From assembly GCF_035634895.1 (NCBI RefSeq), contig NZ_DASQCC010000100.1, forward strand, positions 5,509 through 69,508: 64,000 bases of DNA, in the 5' to 3' direction. Shown here piece after piece: positions 24,854 to 33,599 of the stretch. The DNA is from Actinophytocola sp035634895 (GTDB lineage Bacteria; Actinomycetota; Actinomycetes; Mycobacteriales; Pseudonocardiaceae). The translations under genes were made by a program, and so were the position numbers. Numbering within the stretch: position 1 is the stretch's first letter; each line of letters opens with the position of its first letter. Below the pieces are notes generated by a model, which was not told where the DNA came from, made no database searches, and saw only the letters and a list, made by a program, of their open reading frames with translations.

Positions 24854-25681
24854 TCAGACCAGCGCCGCCGACAGGGCCCTGAGCACCGGCAGCCGGTTCT
24901 CGTTCAGGACCTGGATCGCCACCTGGTCGGCGCCCGCGTCTCGGTGGGCCTGGATGCGTTCGCGGATGGCCTCCTCGTCGCCCCAGGCGACCAGGGCGTC
25001 CACCAGTCGGTCGCTGCCGCCGTCGGTTATGTCGGCCTCGGTGAAGCCGAGGCGCAGCCAGTTGTTGGTGTAGTTCGGCAGGCGGTAGTACATCTCCAGC
25101 CGCTCCCGGGCGAGTGCTCGCGCCTCGTCCGGGTCCGTGGACAGGACCACCTTCTGCTCCGGCACCAGCAGCTTGTCGGGCCCCAGGATCTCCCTCGCCT
25201 GCGCCGTGTGTTCCGGCGTCGTCAGGTACGGGTGCGCGCCCGCCGTGCGTTCCCCGGCCAGGCGCAGCACCTTCGGGCCCAGCGCGGCCAGCACCCGACC
25301 GGACTCCGGAACGCCACCCTCGTCCAGCACGTCCAGGTAGCTCACCAGCTTGTCGTACGGCTTCGTGTAGCGCTCGCCCACCAGCGGGCGGTGGCCTGCC
25401 CCGATCCCCAGCACCAACCGGTCGGGGTAGGCCGCCGCCACGCGGTGGTAGCCGCCGACGGCCACGGTCGGGTCGGCGTCCCAGACGTTCACGATCCCCG
25501 TCGCCACCACCAGGCTGGTGGACGCGGCCAGGATCGGCTCGATCGTGGACAGGTCGGCCGGCGGTGAGCCGCCCAGCCACGCCGTGCCGTAGCCGAGGTG
25601 TTCCAGTTCCGCCAGTGCCGAAGGGTCACCGAACTCCGACCACGAACCGTGCCCCCACACGCCAACCGGACCGATGTCCAT
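24854..25681 (-). CDS. LLM-class F420-dependent oxidoreductase
   Basis: A 275-residue luciferase-like TIM-barrel protein. It opens MDIGPVGVWGHGSWSEFGDP, with EHLGYGTAWLGGSPP and VVATGIVNVWDADP; RLVLGIGAGHRP is the usual LLM motif. The C-terminus GADQVAIQVLNENR fits the TIGR03620 type of F420-dependent enzyme. Substrate unknown. The gene is preceded by an 11-base palindrome at 25693-25720, directly before its ribosome-binding site GGAGG, implying tight control. It follows phoD on the same strand. Confidence 0.9.
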   Translation of the reverse strand: MDIGPVGVWGHGSWSEFGDPSALAELEHLGYGTAWLGGSPPADLSTIEPILAASTSLVVATGIVNVWDADPTVAVGGYHRVAAAYPDRLVLGIGAGHRPLVGERYTKPYDKLVSYLDVLDEGGVPESGRVLAALGPKVLRLAGERTAGAHPYLTTPEHTAQAREILGPDKLLVPEQKVVLSTDPDEARALARERLEMYYRLPNYTNNWLRLGFTEADITDGGSDRLVDALVAWGDEEAIRERIQAHRDAGADQVAIQVLNENRLPVLRALSAALV

Positions 25682-25692
25682 GCTGCCTCCAA

Positions 25693-25720
25693 GTTGTCTT
25701 CGACAAATATCGAAGACAAC
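25693..25720 (-). promoter_or_regulatory. Palindromic operator or hairpin before the LLM gene
   Basis: GTTGTCTTCGA-CAAATA-TCGAAGACAAC: a perfect 11-base inverted repeat with a six-base AT-rich centre, between the phoD stop (25736) and the LLM ATG (25681). It has no T tract, so an operator or a 5' leader hairpin is more likely than a terminator. Confidence 0.65.
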
Positions 25721-25735
25721 TCGCCGGCGCGGCGG

Positions 25736-27358
25736 CTAATTCCCGATCGGGGTGCCCACCGACTGGACCTTCTGGGTGCCGGCCCGCGTGCGGAACGAGC
25801 GCGCCCAGTTCAGCGTGCTCGCCGGGTCCGCCTTGTTCGCGAGGTAGTACCAGTCCATCTGGGCACCCGCAGGCGTCACCTCCAGCACCGACGGGCCGTG
25901 CGAGTCCAGCTCCACGTACTTGATGTGCCGGTTCAGCACCCGGATCGCGGACTCCAGCGCCGGCGACACGGTCCTCGGCGGCACGCCCAGGATCTCGTCG
26001 ATGTTGTCCGAGGTCACCGACGTGCACACGAACTCCGTCGCCACCGAGGGGGACAGCGGGTACAGGCCCGCGTCCCTGGGCACGTCGCTCGCCCACGACG
26101 AGTGGATGTCGCCGGTCAGGAACACGGTGTCGCGCACGCCATGACCCGCGAGGGTCGCGAGCAGGCGACGGCGGTCGGCCGCGTAGCCGTCCCACTGGTC
26201 GGGGTTGATCGACAGGCCCTCGGACGGCAGGCCCAGCAGCTCCGCCAGCGGGCCGAGCAGCTCAGGCGAGAGCGGTGGCAGCTGGAACGGCGCGATCATC
26301 ACCGAGTTGCCGACCAGTTTCCACTGCGCGCCGCTCGTGACCAGGCCGTTCTCCAACCACGCCATCTGCTCGGCGCCGGTGATCGTCCGGTTCGGGTCGT
26401 CCGTGCCGCCGTTGCCGACGGCCACCTGCTTCGACCGGTAGCTGCGCAGGTCGAGCATGAACAGCTCGCCCAGCAGGCCGAAGCGCAGGCGCCGGTAGAT
26501 CTTGTCCGCCTCGTTGCGTACCGGCATCCACTCGAAGTACGCCTGGTGGGCGGCCGCCTTCCGGGTGGCGTAGTCGCCCTCGGTGTCCGGCTGGTGGTTC
26601 TCGGCGCCGCCGGACCACGCATCGTTGGCCACCTCATGGTCGTCCCAGGTCGCGATCATCGGGACCGTCGCGTGCAGCCGCCGCAGGTGCTCGTCGGACT
26701 TGTACTGCGCGTGCCGCCGCCGGTAGTCGGCCAATGTCAGGATCTCGTGCGGCGGGTCGTGGGGCCGGACGGCCTCGCCGTTGAAGTCGCCGGCGTACTC
26801 GTAGATGTAGTCACCCAGATGGAGGACGGCGTCCAGGTCGCCGCGCTCGGCGAGGTAGCGGTACGCGGCGAAGTAGCCGGCCGGGACGTTCGAGCAGGAC
26901 ACCACGCCGAAGCGCAGCCGGGCGACGGCGGCGGTCAGCGCGGGCGCGGTGCGGGTGGTGCCGACGGCGGAGACCGCGCCACCCAGCCGGAAGCGGTAGT
27001 AGTACGTGCTCGCCGGGTTCAGGCCGGTCGCGTCGGCCTTCACGGTGTGGTCCCGGCCGGGGCCGGTGCCGACCACACCGGAGGCGACCACGGCGGCGAA
27101 GGCCGGGTCCGTGGCGACCTCCCAGGTCACGTCGACGGTCGGGCCGACGCCGGAACCCGGGGTGGCGTCGGGGGTCGGGGTGACGCGCGTCCACAGCAGG
27201 ACCGCGTCTGGCAGGGGGTCACCTGAGGCGACACCGTGCGCGAAGACGGGTTCGGCGGCGCTGGCGGCGGTCGCACCCGCGGCCACCACGCCCGCACCGA
27301 GCACCACACCCGCCGCGCCTACTCGCAGTACGGATCTACGGTCGTAGGTCTGCTCCAT
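25736..27358 (-). CDS. phoD: Tat-exported alkaline phosphatase/phosphodiesterase, PhoD family
   Basis: A 540-residue enzyme that releases phosphate from phosphomono- and diesters outside the cell. The twin-arginine signal RRSVLRVGAAG covers residues 7-17 and ends ASAAEP. The PhoD domain shows FAHGVASGDPLPDAVLLWTRV, a metal site HLGDYIYEYAG, ATWDDHEVANDAW, QMAWLENGL and FLTGDIHSSWASD (metal ligands D and H). It lacks a strong Shine-Dalgarno sequence. Phosphate-starvation control (PhoP) is common for the family, but I did not find a PHO box by eye. Divergent from the SDR at 27470. Confidence 0.95.
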   Translation of the reverse strand: MEQTYDRRSVLRVGAAGVVLGAGVVAAGATAASAAEPVFAHGVASGDPLPDAVLLWTRVTPTPDATPGSGVGPTVDVTWEVATDPAFAAVVASGVVGTGPGRDHTVKADATGLNPASTYYYRFRLGGAVSAVGTTRTAPALTAAVARLRFGVVSCSNVPAGYFAAYRYLAERGDLDAVLHLGDYIYEYAGDFNGEAVRPHDPPHEILTLADYRRRHAQYKSDEHLRRLHATVPMIATWDDHEVANDAWSGGAENHQPDTEGDYATRKAAAHQAYFEWMPVRNEADKIYRRLRFGLLGELFMLDLRSYRSKQVAVGNGGTDDPNRTITGAEQMAWLENGLVTSGAQWKLVGNSVMIAPFQLPPLSPELLGPLAELLGLPSEGLSINPDQWDGYAADRRRLLATLAGHGVRDTVFLTGDIHSSWASDVPRDAGLYPLSPSVATEFVCTSVTSDNIDEILGVPPRTVSPALESAIRVLNRHIKYVELDSHGPSVLEVTPAGAQMDWYYLANKADPASTLNWARSFRTRAGTQKVQSVGTPIGN

Positions 27359-27469
27359 GTCACCGATCCTGGTGTCACCCAGGGGTGTGACATACAGCCG
27401 TTCTTCGTAAACATTCCGTGCACATTTACCATCTACTCGAAGTAAGTTACTAGTGGTAGGTTCGATGGC

Positions 27470-28363
27470 ATGTCGAAGGTGACGGGAAAGGTCGTGCTGA
27501 TCACGGGCGCTGCCCGGGGCATCGGCGCAGGTGTCGCGCGGGACCTGGCCGCCAAGGGCGCGAAGGTGGCGCTGGTCGGGCTCGAACCCGAGGAGCTGGC
27601 CGAGGTCGCGCGGGAGTGCGGACCGGACGCCGGTGCCTGGGAGGCCGACGTCACCAGCTGGGCAGACCTCGAGAAGGTGACCGCGGAGATCGTCGCGCGG
27701 TACGGCCGGATCGACGTCGTGCTGGCCAACGCGGGCATCGCGGCCACCGGCTTCACCCGGTCGATCGACACGGCCTCGTTCGAGCGGGTGATCAACGTGA
27801 ACCTGTTGGGTGTCTGGCGCACCATCCGCGTGACGCTGCCCCACCTGATCGAGTCAAAGGGCTACGCGCTGCTCGTGTCGTCCGCGGCTGCGATCGTCCA
27901 CATCCCCGGCAACGCGGCCTACTCCGCGGCGAAGGCCGGCGTCGAGGCGTTCGCGAACGCGCTGCGTGCGGAGGTCAGGCACCTCGGCGTGGACGTCGGC
28001 GTCGTACACCCGACCTGGATCGCGACGGACATGGTCAACTCCGCCGACGAGCACCCGGTGTTCGGCAGGATGCGGGCCACCAACGGCGGAATCGCCAGCA
28101 GGACCTATCCGCTCTCGGTTGCCGTCGACCTCATCTCCGCCGGCATCGCCAAACGCACGCGGGCAGTGCACGTGCCGGGCTGGGTCGGCGTGCTGAAGCT
28201 GTTCCGCACGCTGATCCCGCGCGTGGTCGAGTGGCAGGCGCGCCGGTTCGTGCCGGCCGGGGACAAGGCGGCGATCGAGGACATCGAGAAGCGCGGCGCG
28301 GTCGAGGCGAGCATGGTCGGCCCCGGCGCGAAGGCTGCGGCCCGCCGCGACGGTGCGCTATAA
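27470..28363 (+). CDS. Short-chain dehydrogenase/reductase
   Basis: A 297-residue classical SDR. The cofactor loop TGAARGIG is at residues 12-19, NAGIAATGF gives the NAG motif, SSAAAIVH holds the catalytic Ser, and AAYSAAKAG the Tyr and Lys. The longer C-terminus (about 40 residues beyond the fold) with VPGWVGVLKLFRTLIPRVVEWQ resembles the membrane-associated actinobacterial SDRs near mycolic/lipid genes. Substrate not known. It is followed by a PPOX gene after six bases, so they are probably one operon. Confidence 0.9.
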   Translation: MSKVTGKVVLITGAARGIGAGVARDLAAKGAKVALVGLEPEELAEVARECGPDAGAWEADVTSWADLEKVTAEIVARYGRIDVVLANAGIAATGFTRSIDTASFERVINVNLLGVWRTIRVTLPHLIESKGYALLVSSAAAIVHIPGNAAYSAAKAGVEAFANALRAEVRHLGVDVGVVHPTWIATDMVNSADEHPVFGRMRATNGGIASRTYPLSVAVDLISAGIAKRTRAVHVPGWVGVLKLFRTLIPRVVEWQARRFVPAGDKAAIEDIEKRGAVEASMVGPGAKAAARRDGAL

Positions 28364-28369
28364 CGTGTT

Positions 28370-28837
28370 ATGCCGTCGCGCCGTGACAAGATCAAGATGA
28401 CCTCTGACGAGGTCGCCGCCTTCCTCGCCGAGGGGAAGACGGCGAACCTCGCGACCATCGGCCCGAACGGGCGACCCCACCTGACGGCGCTCTGGTACGT
28501 GCCGAACGGCGAGGTCATCGAGACGTGGACGTTCGCCAAGTCGCAGAAGGCCGCCAACCTGCAGCGGCTGCCGCAGGCCACGATCCTCGTCGAGACCGGC
28601 GACTCCTACGAGAAGCTGCGCGGCGTCTCCATGGAGTGCGACGTGGAGCTGGTGACCGACGTGGAGCGGATCACGGCCATCGGTCAGCAGCTCATGCACC
28701 GGTACAACGACAACCCGGAGATCGCCACGTCGGCGAGCCAGTTCGTCCGGTTGCAGGCGCCCAAGCGGGTGGGCCTGATCTGCCGGCCGACGAAGATCGT
28801 GAGCTGGGACCACTCGAAGCTAGCGGGCACCTACTGA
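28370..28837 (+). CDS. PPOX-class F420-dependent oxidoreductase
   Basis: A 155-residue split beta-barrel protein. FLAEGKTANLATIGPNGRPHLTALWYVPNGE is typical of the F420-binding FDOR-B subgroup of the PNPOx superfamily. The tail KRVGLICRPTKIVSWDHSKLAGTY is conserved in such proteins. Substrate unknown. The 3' end overlaps the convergent YciI gene by 18 bases. Confidence 0.9.
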   Translation: MPSRRDKIKMTSDEVAAFLAEGKTANLATIGPNGRPHLTALWYVPNGEVIETWTFAKSQKAANLQRLPQATILVETGDSYEKLRGVSMECDVELVTDVERITAIGQQLMHRYNDNPEIATSASQFVRLQAPKRVGLICRPTKIVSWDHSKLAGTY

Positions 28838-29104
28838 GCCCATGACGAGCTTCCACTCGTTGACCGTGCGGGACGCGGCCACCCCGTCGATCGTGTACGG
28901 GTCCTGGGCGAGCAGCTGGTCCAGCTCGGCACGGTCCGCGACCTGGTAGATCGCGAACCCCGCCGAGTCGTCCACCCACGGACCGGCCGCGCCGACCTTG
29001 CCCTGCTCGACCAGCGCCTGCAGGTAGACGCGGTGGCGAGGACGGCTGTCCGCGAGCTTGCCGGGGTCGTCGATGTACTTGGTCTCTACCGTGAACCAGG
29101 CCAT
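28820..29104 (-). CDS. YciI-family protein
   Basis: A 94-residue single-domain protein with a ferredoxin-like fold. MAWFTVETKYIDDPGKLADSRPRHRVYL is the family start (with RPRHR before the conserved Asp/His positions), and LLAQDPYTIDGVA is the YciI signature. The biochemical role is not known; some members decompose chlorinated aromatic or other metabolites. Convergent with the PPOX gene. Confidence 0.88.
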   Translation of the reverse strand: MAWFTVETKYIDDPGKLADSRPRHRVYLQALVEQGKVGAAGPWVDDSAGFAIYQVADRAELDQLLAQDPYTIDGVAASRTVNEWKLVMGSVGAR

Positions 29105-29153
29105 AGCGCGAACGGTACAGACGGCGGCCGGGGCGGACCGGTAGGGTGCGCCT

Positions 29154-29744
29154 GTGCCTGGGGAACTCAGTGCGGAACGCAGCGTCGAGCAGACGCTCGG
29201 TCATCTGCGTGCGATCGACACGGGGAGCTTCCCCGTGCCCACAGCGCCCGTCCAGCAGGCGCCGCTGACCCTCGAGGACCTGTATCGCACACATCGCATG
29301 CGTCTCGTCCGGCTCGCGTTGCTGCTGGTAGACGAGCCGGCGACGGCCGAGGACGTCGTGCAGGAGGCGTTCACCGGGCTGCACCGCAACTGGGGCAACC
29401 TCCGCGACGCCGCCGCGGCCCTCGGCTACCTGCGCACCGCCGTGGTCAACGGGTCGCGGTCCGTGCTGCGCCGCCGCAAGACCGCCCGCGAGTACACCCC
29501 GCCGCACCAGGTCAACGCGCGGTCCGCGGAGAGCCTCGCGATGCTGACGGCCGAGCACCAGGGGGTCGTGCGCGCGTTGTCGCAGCTGCCGCCCCGCCAG
29601 CGCGAGGTACTGGTGCTGCGTTACTACGGCGACCTGTCCGAGGCGGAGATCGCCGAGGCCGCCGGCATCTCCAAGGGGACGGTCAAGTCGACGGCCAGCC
29701 GGGCCCTGGACGCGCTGCAGAAGATCATGCGCACCCCTAACTGA
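29154..29744 (+). CDS. SigE-type RNA polymerase sigma factor without adjacent partner
   Basis: A 196-residue sigma factor. After a 35-residue low-complexity extension, region 2 reads LYRTHRMRLVRLALLLVDEPATAEDVVQEAF, then YLRTAVVNGSRSVLRRRKTAREY; region 4 has LSQLPPRQREVLVLRYYGDLSEAEIAEAAGISKGTVKSTASRALDAL. No membrane partner gene follows; nagA lies next. A fragment of a near-identical gene is at 8529-8621. The GTG start at 29154 fits the spacing but lacks a strong Shine-Dalgarno sequence. Confidence 0.9.
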   Translation: MPGELSAERSVEQTLGHLRAIDTGSFPVPTAPVQQAPLTLEDLYRTHRMRLVRLALLLVDEPATAEDVVQEAFTGLHRNWGNLRDAAAALGYLRTAVVNGSRSVLRRRKTAREYTPPHQVNARSAESLAMLTAEHQGVVRALSQLPPRQREVLVLRYYGDLSEAEIAEAAGISKGTVKSTASRALDALQKIMRTPN

Positions 29745-29850
29745 CAGCCGCTTGGAAGCGATTCTCCACCTAGTCGCGCCCACGAAACGTTAGGCAATAA
29801 CGCGACTGCATTGGTATATAGTGAATAACCCCCATGCGGGCAACAGGCGC

Positions 29851-29866
29851 TATGGTATAGACCAAT
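29851..29866 (+). promoter_or_regulatory. DasR-type operator (dre-like) before nagA
   Basis: The sequence tatggtatagaccaat matches the GntR-type dre core TGGTnTAGACCA, known in Streptomyces before aminosugar genes including nagA. It lies 26-41 bases before the nagA ATG. A similar half-site ttggtatatag is at 29811. DasR binding is inferred from sequence and gene identity. Confidence 0.7.
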
Positions 29867-29891
29867 AGCGTCAGGTGTTGAGGGGTGAGGG

Positions 29892-31046
29892 ATGGCTGCG
29901 CAGCTCATCAGCGGGGGACGGGTCGCCACGCCGGATGGCGTGCTCGACCCGGGCTGGTTGCTCGTCGACGACGGCCGGATCACCGCGCTCGGCAGCGGTG
30001 AGCCACACTTCCGCCCCGGTACGACAGTCACCGACGCCTCGGGCAGTTGGGTGGTTCCCGGCTTCGTCGACATCCACTGCCACGGTGGTGGCGGCGCCGC
30101 GTTCACCAGCGCGGATCCCGCCCACGTGCGGCAGGTCGTCGACTCGCACACCGCGCACGGCACCACGACGATGCTCGCGAGCCTGGTCACGCGGCCGGTG
30201 AGCGAGCTGGTCGAGCAGGTCGCGGCCCTGGCCGAGCTGGTCCAGGAGGGCCTGGTCGCGGGCATCCACCTCGAGGGGCCGTTCCTGTCGGCGGCCCGCT
30301 GCGGCGCACACGACCCGGTGTTGCTCAGGCCTCCTGACCCGGTCTCGGTGGACGCGCTGCTGTCGGCCGGCCGCGGCACGATCCGGATGGTGACCGTCGC
30401 GCCCGAGCTGGAAGGTGCGGTCCCCGCGGTCAAGCGGCTGGTCGACGCCGGTGTGCTCGCGGCGATCGGCCACACGGACGCGCTGGCCGAGGACGTCGTG
30501 CCGGCGGTGGACGCGGGCGCGACCGTGGCGACGCACCTGTTCAACGGCATGCGGCCGCTGCACCACCGCGAGCCGGGTCCGATCGGCGTGCTGCTGGACG
30601 ACGAGCGGGTGACGGTCGAGCTGATCTGCGACCTCGTGCACCTGCACCCGACGATCGTGCGGCTGGCCGCCCGGCACGCGGGCGCCGCCCGCACCGTGTT
30701 GATCACCGACGCGATCGCGGCCGCGGCGGCCGGCGACGGGACCTACGACATCGGCGGGCTGAAGGTCGACGTGACGAACGGCGTGCCGACGCTGGCGGAC
30801 GGCGGTTCGCTCGCGGGCAGCACGCTGACCATGGACGCGGCGTTCCGGAACCTGGTGAAGAGCTGCGGGCTGGGCGTGCTCGACGCGGTGGCGGCGGCGT
30901 CCACGCGACCAGCCGCCCTGCTCGGCCTCGGCGACGTGACCGGCAGGCTGGCCCCCGGGTTCGCGGCCGATGTCGTCTTGTTGGACGACGCGCTGCGCCC
31001 GGTGTCGGTGATGCGGCGAGGCGAGTGGGTACCTTCTGGTACGTGA
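29892..31046 (+). CDS. nagA: N-acetylglucosamine-6-phosphate deacetylase
   Basis: A 384-residue amidohydrolase. It removes acetate from GlcNAc-6-P, feeding glucosamine 6-phosphate to glycolysis and wall synthesis. Metal and substrate motifs are intact: GFVDIHCHGGGG, IHLEGPFLSAARCGAH, AAIGHTDAL, THLFNGMRPLHHREPG and LITDAIAAAA with the catalytic Asp. ATG 29892 has GAGGG upstream. The dre-like site implies release by glucosamine 6-phosphate-type inducers. Its stop overlaps the next start (GTGA). No nagB is in view. Confidence 0.95.
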   Translation: MAAQLISGGRVATPDGVLDPGWLLVDDGRITALGSGEPHFRPGTTVTDASGSWVVPGFVDIHCHGGGGAAFTSADPAHVRQVVDSHTAHGTTTMLASLVTRPVSELVEQVAALAELVQEGLVAGIHLEGPFLSAARCGAHDPVLLRPPDPVSVDALLSAGRGTIRMVTVAPELEGAVPAVKRLVDAGVLAAIGHTDALAEDVVPAVDAGATVATHLFNGMRPLHHREPGPIGVLLDDERVTVELICDLVHLHPTIVRLAARHAGAARTVLITDAIAAAAAGDGTYDIGGLKVDVTNGVPTLADGGSLAGSTLTMDAAFRNLVKSCGLGVLDAVAAASTRPAALLGLGDVTGRLAPGFAADVVLLDDALRPVSVMRRGEWVPSGT

Positions 31047-31309
31047 CACCCGACGACCCGGAGAAACTGCTCGCCGACGCGCTGCGTGCGCAGGCGCGGC
31101 AGGCCCCGGCCGACACCTCGCCGGTCGGGTACGGGTTGCTGTCGGGGAGCGACCTGCCGCCGACCCTGCCTCGTGCCGAGGACGTGACGACCCACATCCC
31201 GGAGGAGCCGGACGAGCCGCGTCAGGTGCCGATGCTGCTCGTCCTGCTGTTGGCGCTGCTCCTGGGCCTCGCGTCGGGTGCGGTCGTGGGGCTGCTCACG
31301 CTCCTGTGA
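31043..31309 (+). CDS. Small C-tail membrane protein (88 aa)
   Basis: An 88-residue protein with a hydrophilic N-terminus (MTPDDPEKLLADALRAQARQ) and a single hydrophobic C-terminal helix (about 66-88, PMLLVLLLALLLGLASGA). GTG 31043 overlaps the nagA stop in GTGA, so it is translated by coupling; a longer GTG start at 31025 is possible. The helix at the very C-terminus suggests a tail-anchored membrane protein. No family is recognised. Confidence 0.7.
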   Translation: MTPDDPEKLLADALRAQARQAPADTSPVGYGLLSGSDLPPTLPRAEDVTTHIPEEPDEPRQVPMLLVLLLALLLGLASGAVVGLLTLL

Positions 31310-31361
31310 CGCTCGCGTACCCTTCGATGGTGTGACGCCCGCCGCCGCCACCGTGCACGCG

Positions 31362-32033
31362 ATGTCCTTTTTGCCCTCCTGGCTGGACCCGGAGGTCATC
31401 CTGCGTGGGATGGGCGGCTGGGCACTGGCCGTGCTCTGCCTGATCATCTTCGCGGAGTGCGGGCTGCTGGTCGGCTTCTTCCTGCCGGGCGACTCGCTGC
31501 TGTTCGTCGCGGGCCTGTTCGTGGCGACGGGGACCATCCAGACGCCGCTGTGGCTGGTCTGCGTGCTGGTGACGGTGTGCGCGTTCGTGGGGAACGTGTG
31601 CGGGTACTGGATCGGCGCGAAGGCCGGGCCGGCGCTGTTCAACAAGCCGAACTCGAAGCTGTTCAAGCAGGAGCACGTCGCCAAGACGCACGAGTTCTTC
31701 GAGAAGTACGGCGCGCGGGCGGTCATCATGGCCCGGTTCGTGCCGATCGTGCGGACGTTCATCACGGCGACCGCCGGTGTGGGGCGGATGGACGCGAGGA
31801 AGTTCTTCACCTACTCGGCGATCGGCGCGTTGTTCTGGGCGTCGGGCGTGACGGTCCTGGGTTACTTCCTAGGCGAGGTCTCGTTCATCGAGAAGAACAT
31901 CGACGCGATGGCGGTCCTGATCGTGTTGATCTCGGTCATCCCGATCGTTATCGAAGTCGTGAAGGCCCGCCGCGAGAAGAAGCAGGCCGCGAAGCTGGCC
32001 AACGAGGACACCCAGATCATCAAACGTCTCTAG
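31362..32033 (+). CDS. DedA-family membrane protein
   Basis: A 223-residue multi-pass membrane protein of the DedA/VTT family, involved in phospholipid scrambling or envelope homeostasis. The family motifs are visible: IIFAECGLLVGFFLPGDSLLF, GYWIGAKAGP, EKYGARAVIMARFVPIVRTF and TATAGVGRMDARKFF. The start is uncertain (ATG 31362 or GTG 31332); neither has a clear Shine-Dalgarno site. A second DedA gene is at 34652. The C-terminus is highly charged (RREKKQAAKL). Confidence 0.92.
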   Translation: MSFLPSWLDPEVILRGMGGWALAVLCLIIFAECGLLVGFFLPGDSLLFVAGLFVATGTIQTPLWLVCVLVTVCAFVGNVCGYWIGAKAGPALFNKPNSKLFKQEHVAKTHEFFEKYGARAVIMARFVPIVRTFITATAGVGRMDARKFFTYSAIGALFWASGVTVLGYFLGEVSFIEKNIDAMAVLIVLISVIPIVIEVVKARREKKQAAKLANEDTQIIKRL

Positions 32034-32040
32034 GCCGTCT

Positions 32041-33429
32041 CTAGGCCATCGAGAACATCGAGCCCGGGTTGAACAGGTTGTCCGGGTCCAGGGCCGCCTT
32101 GATCGCACGATGGGTGCGCATCGCGACGGGGCCCAGCTCTCGTTCCAGCCAGTCTCGTTTTATCTTTCCTATGCCGTGTTCGCCGGTCACCGTGCCGCCC
32201 AGGGCCAGGCCTGCCGCCAGGATGCCGTTGAACGCCACGTTCGCCCTGGCGAACTCGTCCTCCGAGGTCGCGTCGTAGACGATCGTGGGGTGCATGTTGC
32301 CGTCGCCGGCGTGGCCGACCACCGCTATGCGTAGGTCGACCTCTCTCGAGATCTTCTCGCAGGTGGCTATCAGCTCGGCGATCCTGTTCCTCGGCACGCA
32401 CACATCGTCGGTCATCCAGGCGCCGTAGAGCTCCAGTGCCGGCAGCACCGCGCGGCGGGCCGCCAGCAGCATCGATCCCTCGGCCGGGTCGAACGTCGAG
32501 TGGACCAGGTCGGCGCCCACGTCCTCGCACACCTGCTCGATCGCCCGCAGCTCCTGCCTCGCCGCTTCCCCGCCCGAGTCCGACTGGCACAGCAGCAGCG
32601 CCGCGCAGCCCTTCCCCGCGCCCAGCTCCGTCTTCAGGTGGGCCTCCACCGCGGCGATCGACGTCGCGTCCATGATCTCCATCAGGGACGGCACGATCCC
32701 TTCTCGCACGATCCTGCTCACCGCAGCGCCGGCGGTCTCCATCGCCGAGAACGCCGCCACCATCGTGCCCGGGGCCTGTGGCAGCGGCCGCAACGCCAGC
32801 GTCGCCTGGGTGATCACGCCCAGCGTGCCCTCGCTGCCCACGAACAGCTTCGTCAGGTCGTAGCCCGCCACGCCCTTCACGGTGCGGCGGCCCGTCCGCA
32901 GGATCTCGCCGTCCGCCAGGACGACCTCCAGGCCCAGCACGGAGTCCGTGGTCACCCCGTACTTCACGCAGCACAGGCCGCCCGCGTTCGTGGACACGTT
33001 GCCGCCGATCGTGCACCAGTCGTAGCTCGACGGGTCCGGTGGGTAGAACAGGCCGTGCTTCTCCACGGCGCTCCGCAGGTCCAGGTTCACCACGCCCGGC
33101 TGGACCACCGCCAGCCGGTTGTCCGGGTCGATCTCCACGATCTCGTTCATCCTGGTCATCGCCAGTACGACACAACCCTCGATCGCGTTCGCCGCGCCGG
33201 ACAACCCCGAGCCGGCGCCCCTTGGCACGACCGGCACCGCCGCCGCCGCCGCGCAGGCTCGGACCACCGCCTGCACCTCTGTCGCGGTCCGGGGCAGCAC
33301 CACCGCCAGTGGTCGCCCGTGCGGGGCCAGCGGCATCATGTCGCGGCGATAACTCTCCGTCACATCTGGGTCGACGAGCACCGCGCTGTCCCCCACCGCC
33401 GTGCGAAGGTCGTCCAGGATAGTGCTCAT
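32041..33429 (-). CDS. FAD-linked oxidase, GlcD/D-lactate dehydrogenase type
   Basis: A 462-residue flavoprotein that oxidises a D-2-hydroxy acid such as glycolate or D-lactate. The PCMH FAD-binding loop VPRGAGSGLSGAANA is at about 69-83, with GGLCCVKYG and FVGSEGTLGVIT; the C-terminal metal/acid-binding motifs VVGHAGDGNMHP and GTVTGEHGIGKIKRDWL are intact. Partner GlcE or GlcF genes are absent nearby, so a single-subunit enzyme is likely. The stop codons of this gene and the convergent DedA gene lie in a short direct repeat (cgtctctaggc twice, 32028-32049). Confidence 0.92.
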   Translation of the reverse strand: MSTILDDLRTAVGDSAVLVDPDVTESYRRDMMPLAPHGRPLAVVLPRTATEVQAVVRACAAAAAVPVVPRGAGSGLSGAANAIEGCVVLAMTRMNEIVEIDPDNRLAVVQPGVVNLDLRSAVEKHGLFYPPDPSSYDWCTIGGNVSTNAGGLCCVKYGVTTDSVLGLEVVLADGEILRTGRRTVKGVAGYDLTKLFVGSEGTLGVITQATLALRPLPQAPGTMVAAFSAMETAGAAVSRIVREGIVPSLMEIMDATSIAAVEAHLKTELGAGKGCAALLLCQSDSGGEAARQELRAIEQVCEDVGADLVHSTFDPAEGSMLLAARRAVLPALELYGAWMTDDVCVPRNRIAELIATCEKISREVDLRIAVVGHAGDGNMHPTIVYDATSEDEFARANVAFNGILAAGLALGGTVTGEHGIGKIKRDWLERELGPVAMRTHRAIKAALDPDNLFNPGSMFSMA

Positions 33430-33599
33430 GCCCTCACGTTAACCGGGTGCTTGAGCGAAATTCGAGTGCTTCGACCAACACTCGACCAGGTGAAGGCGTG
33501 ACACCGAACCGAGATCCACATTCTCTGTGATCCGCCACTCGATCGTTTATCGTGGTTGACAGGTCAATGATGACTGCCGAGCAGGAGGGCGGGGGTGCG

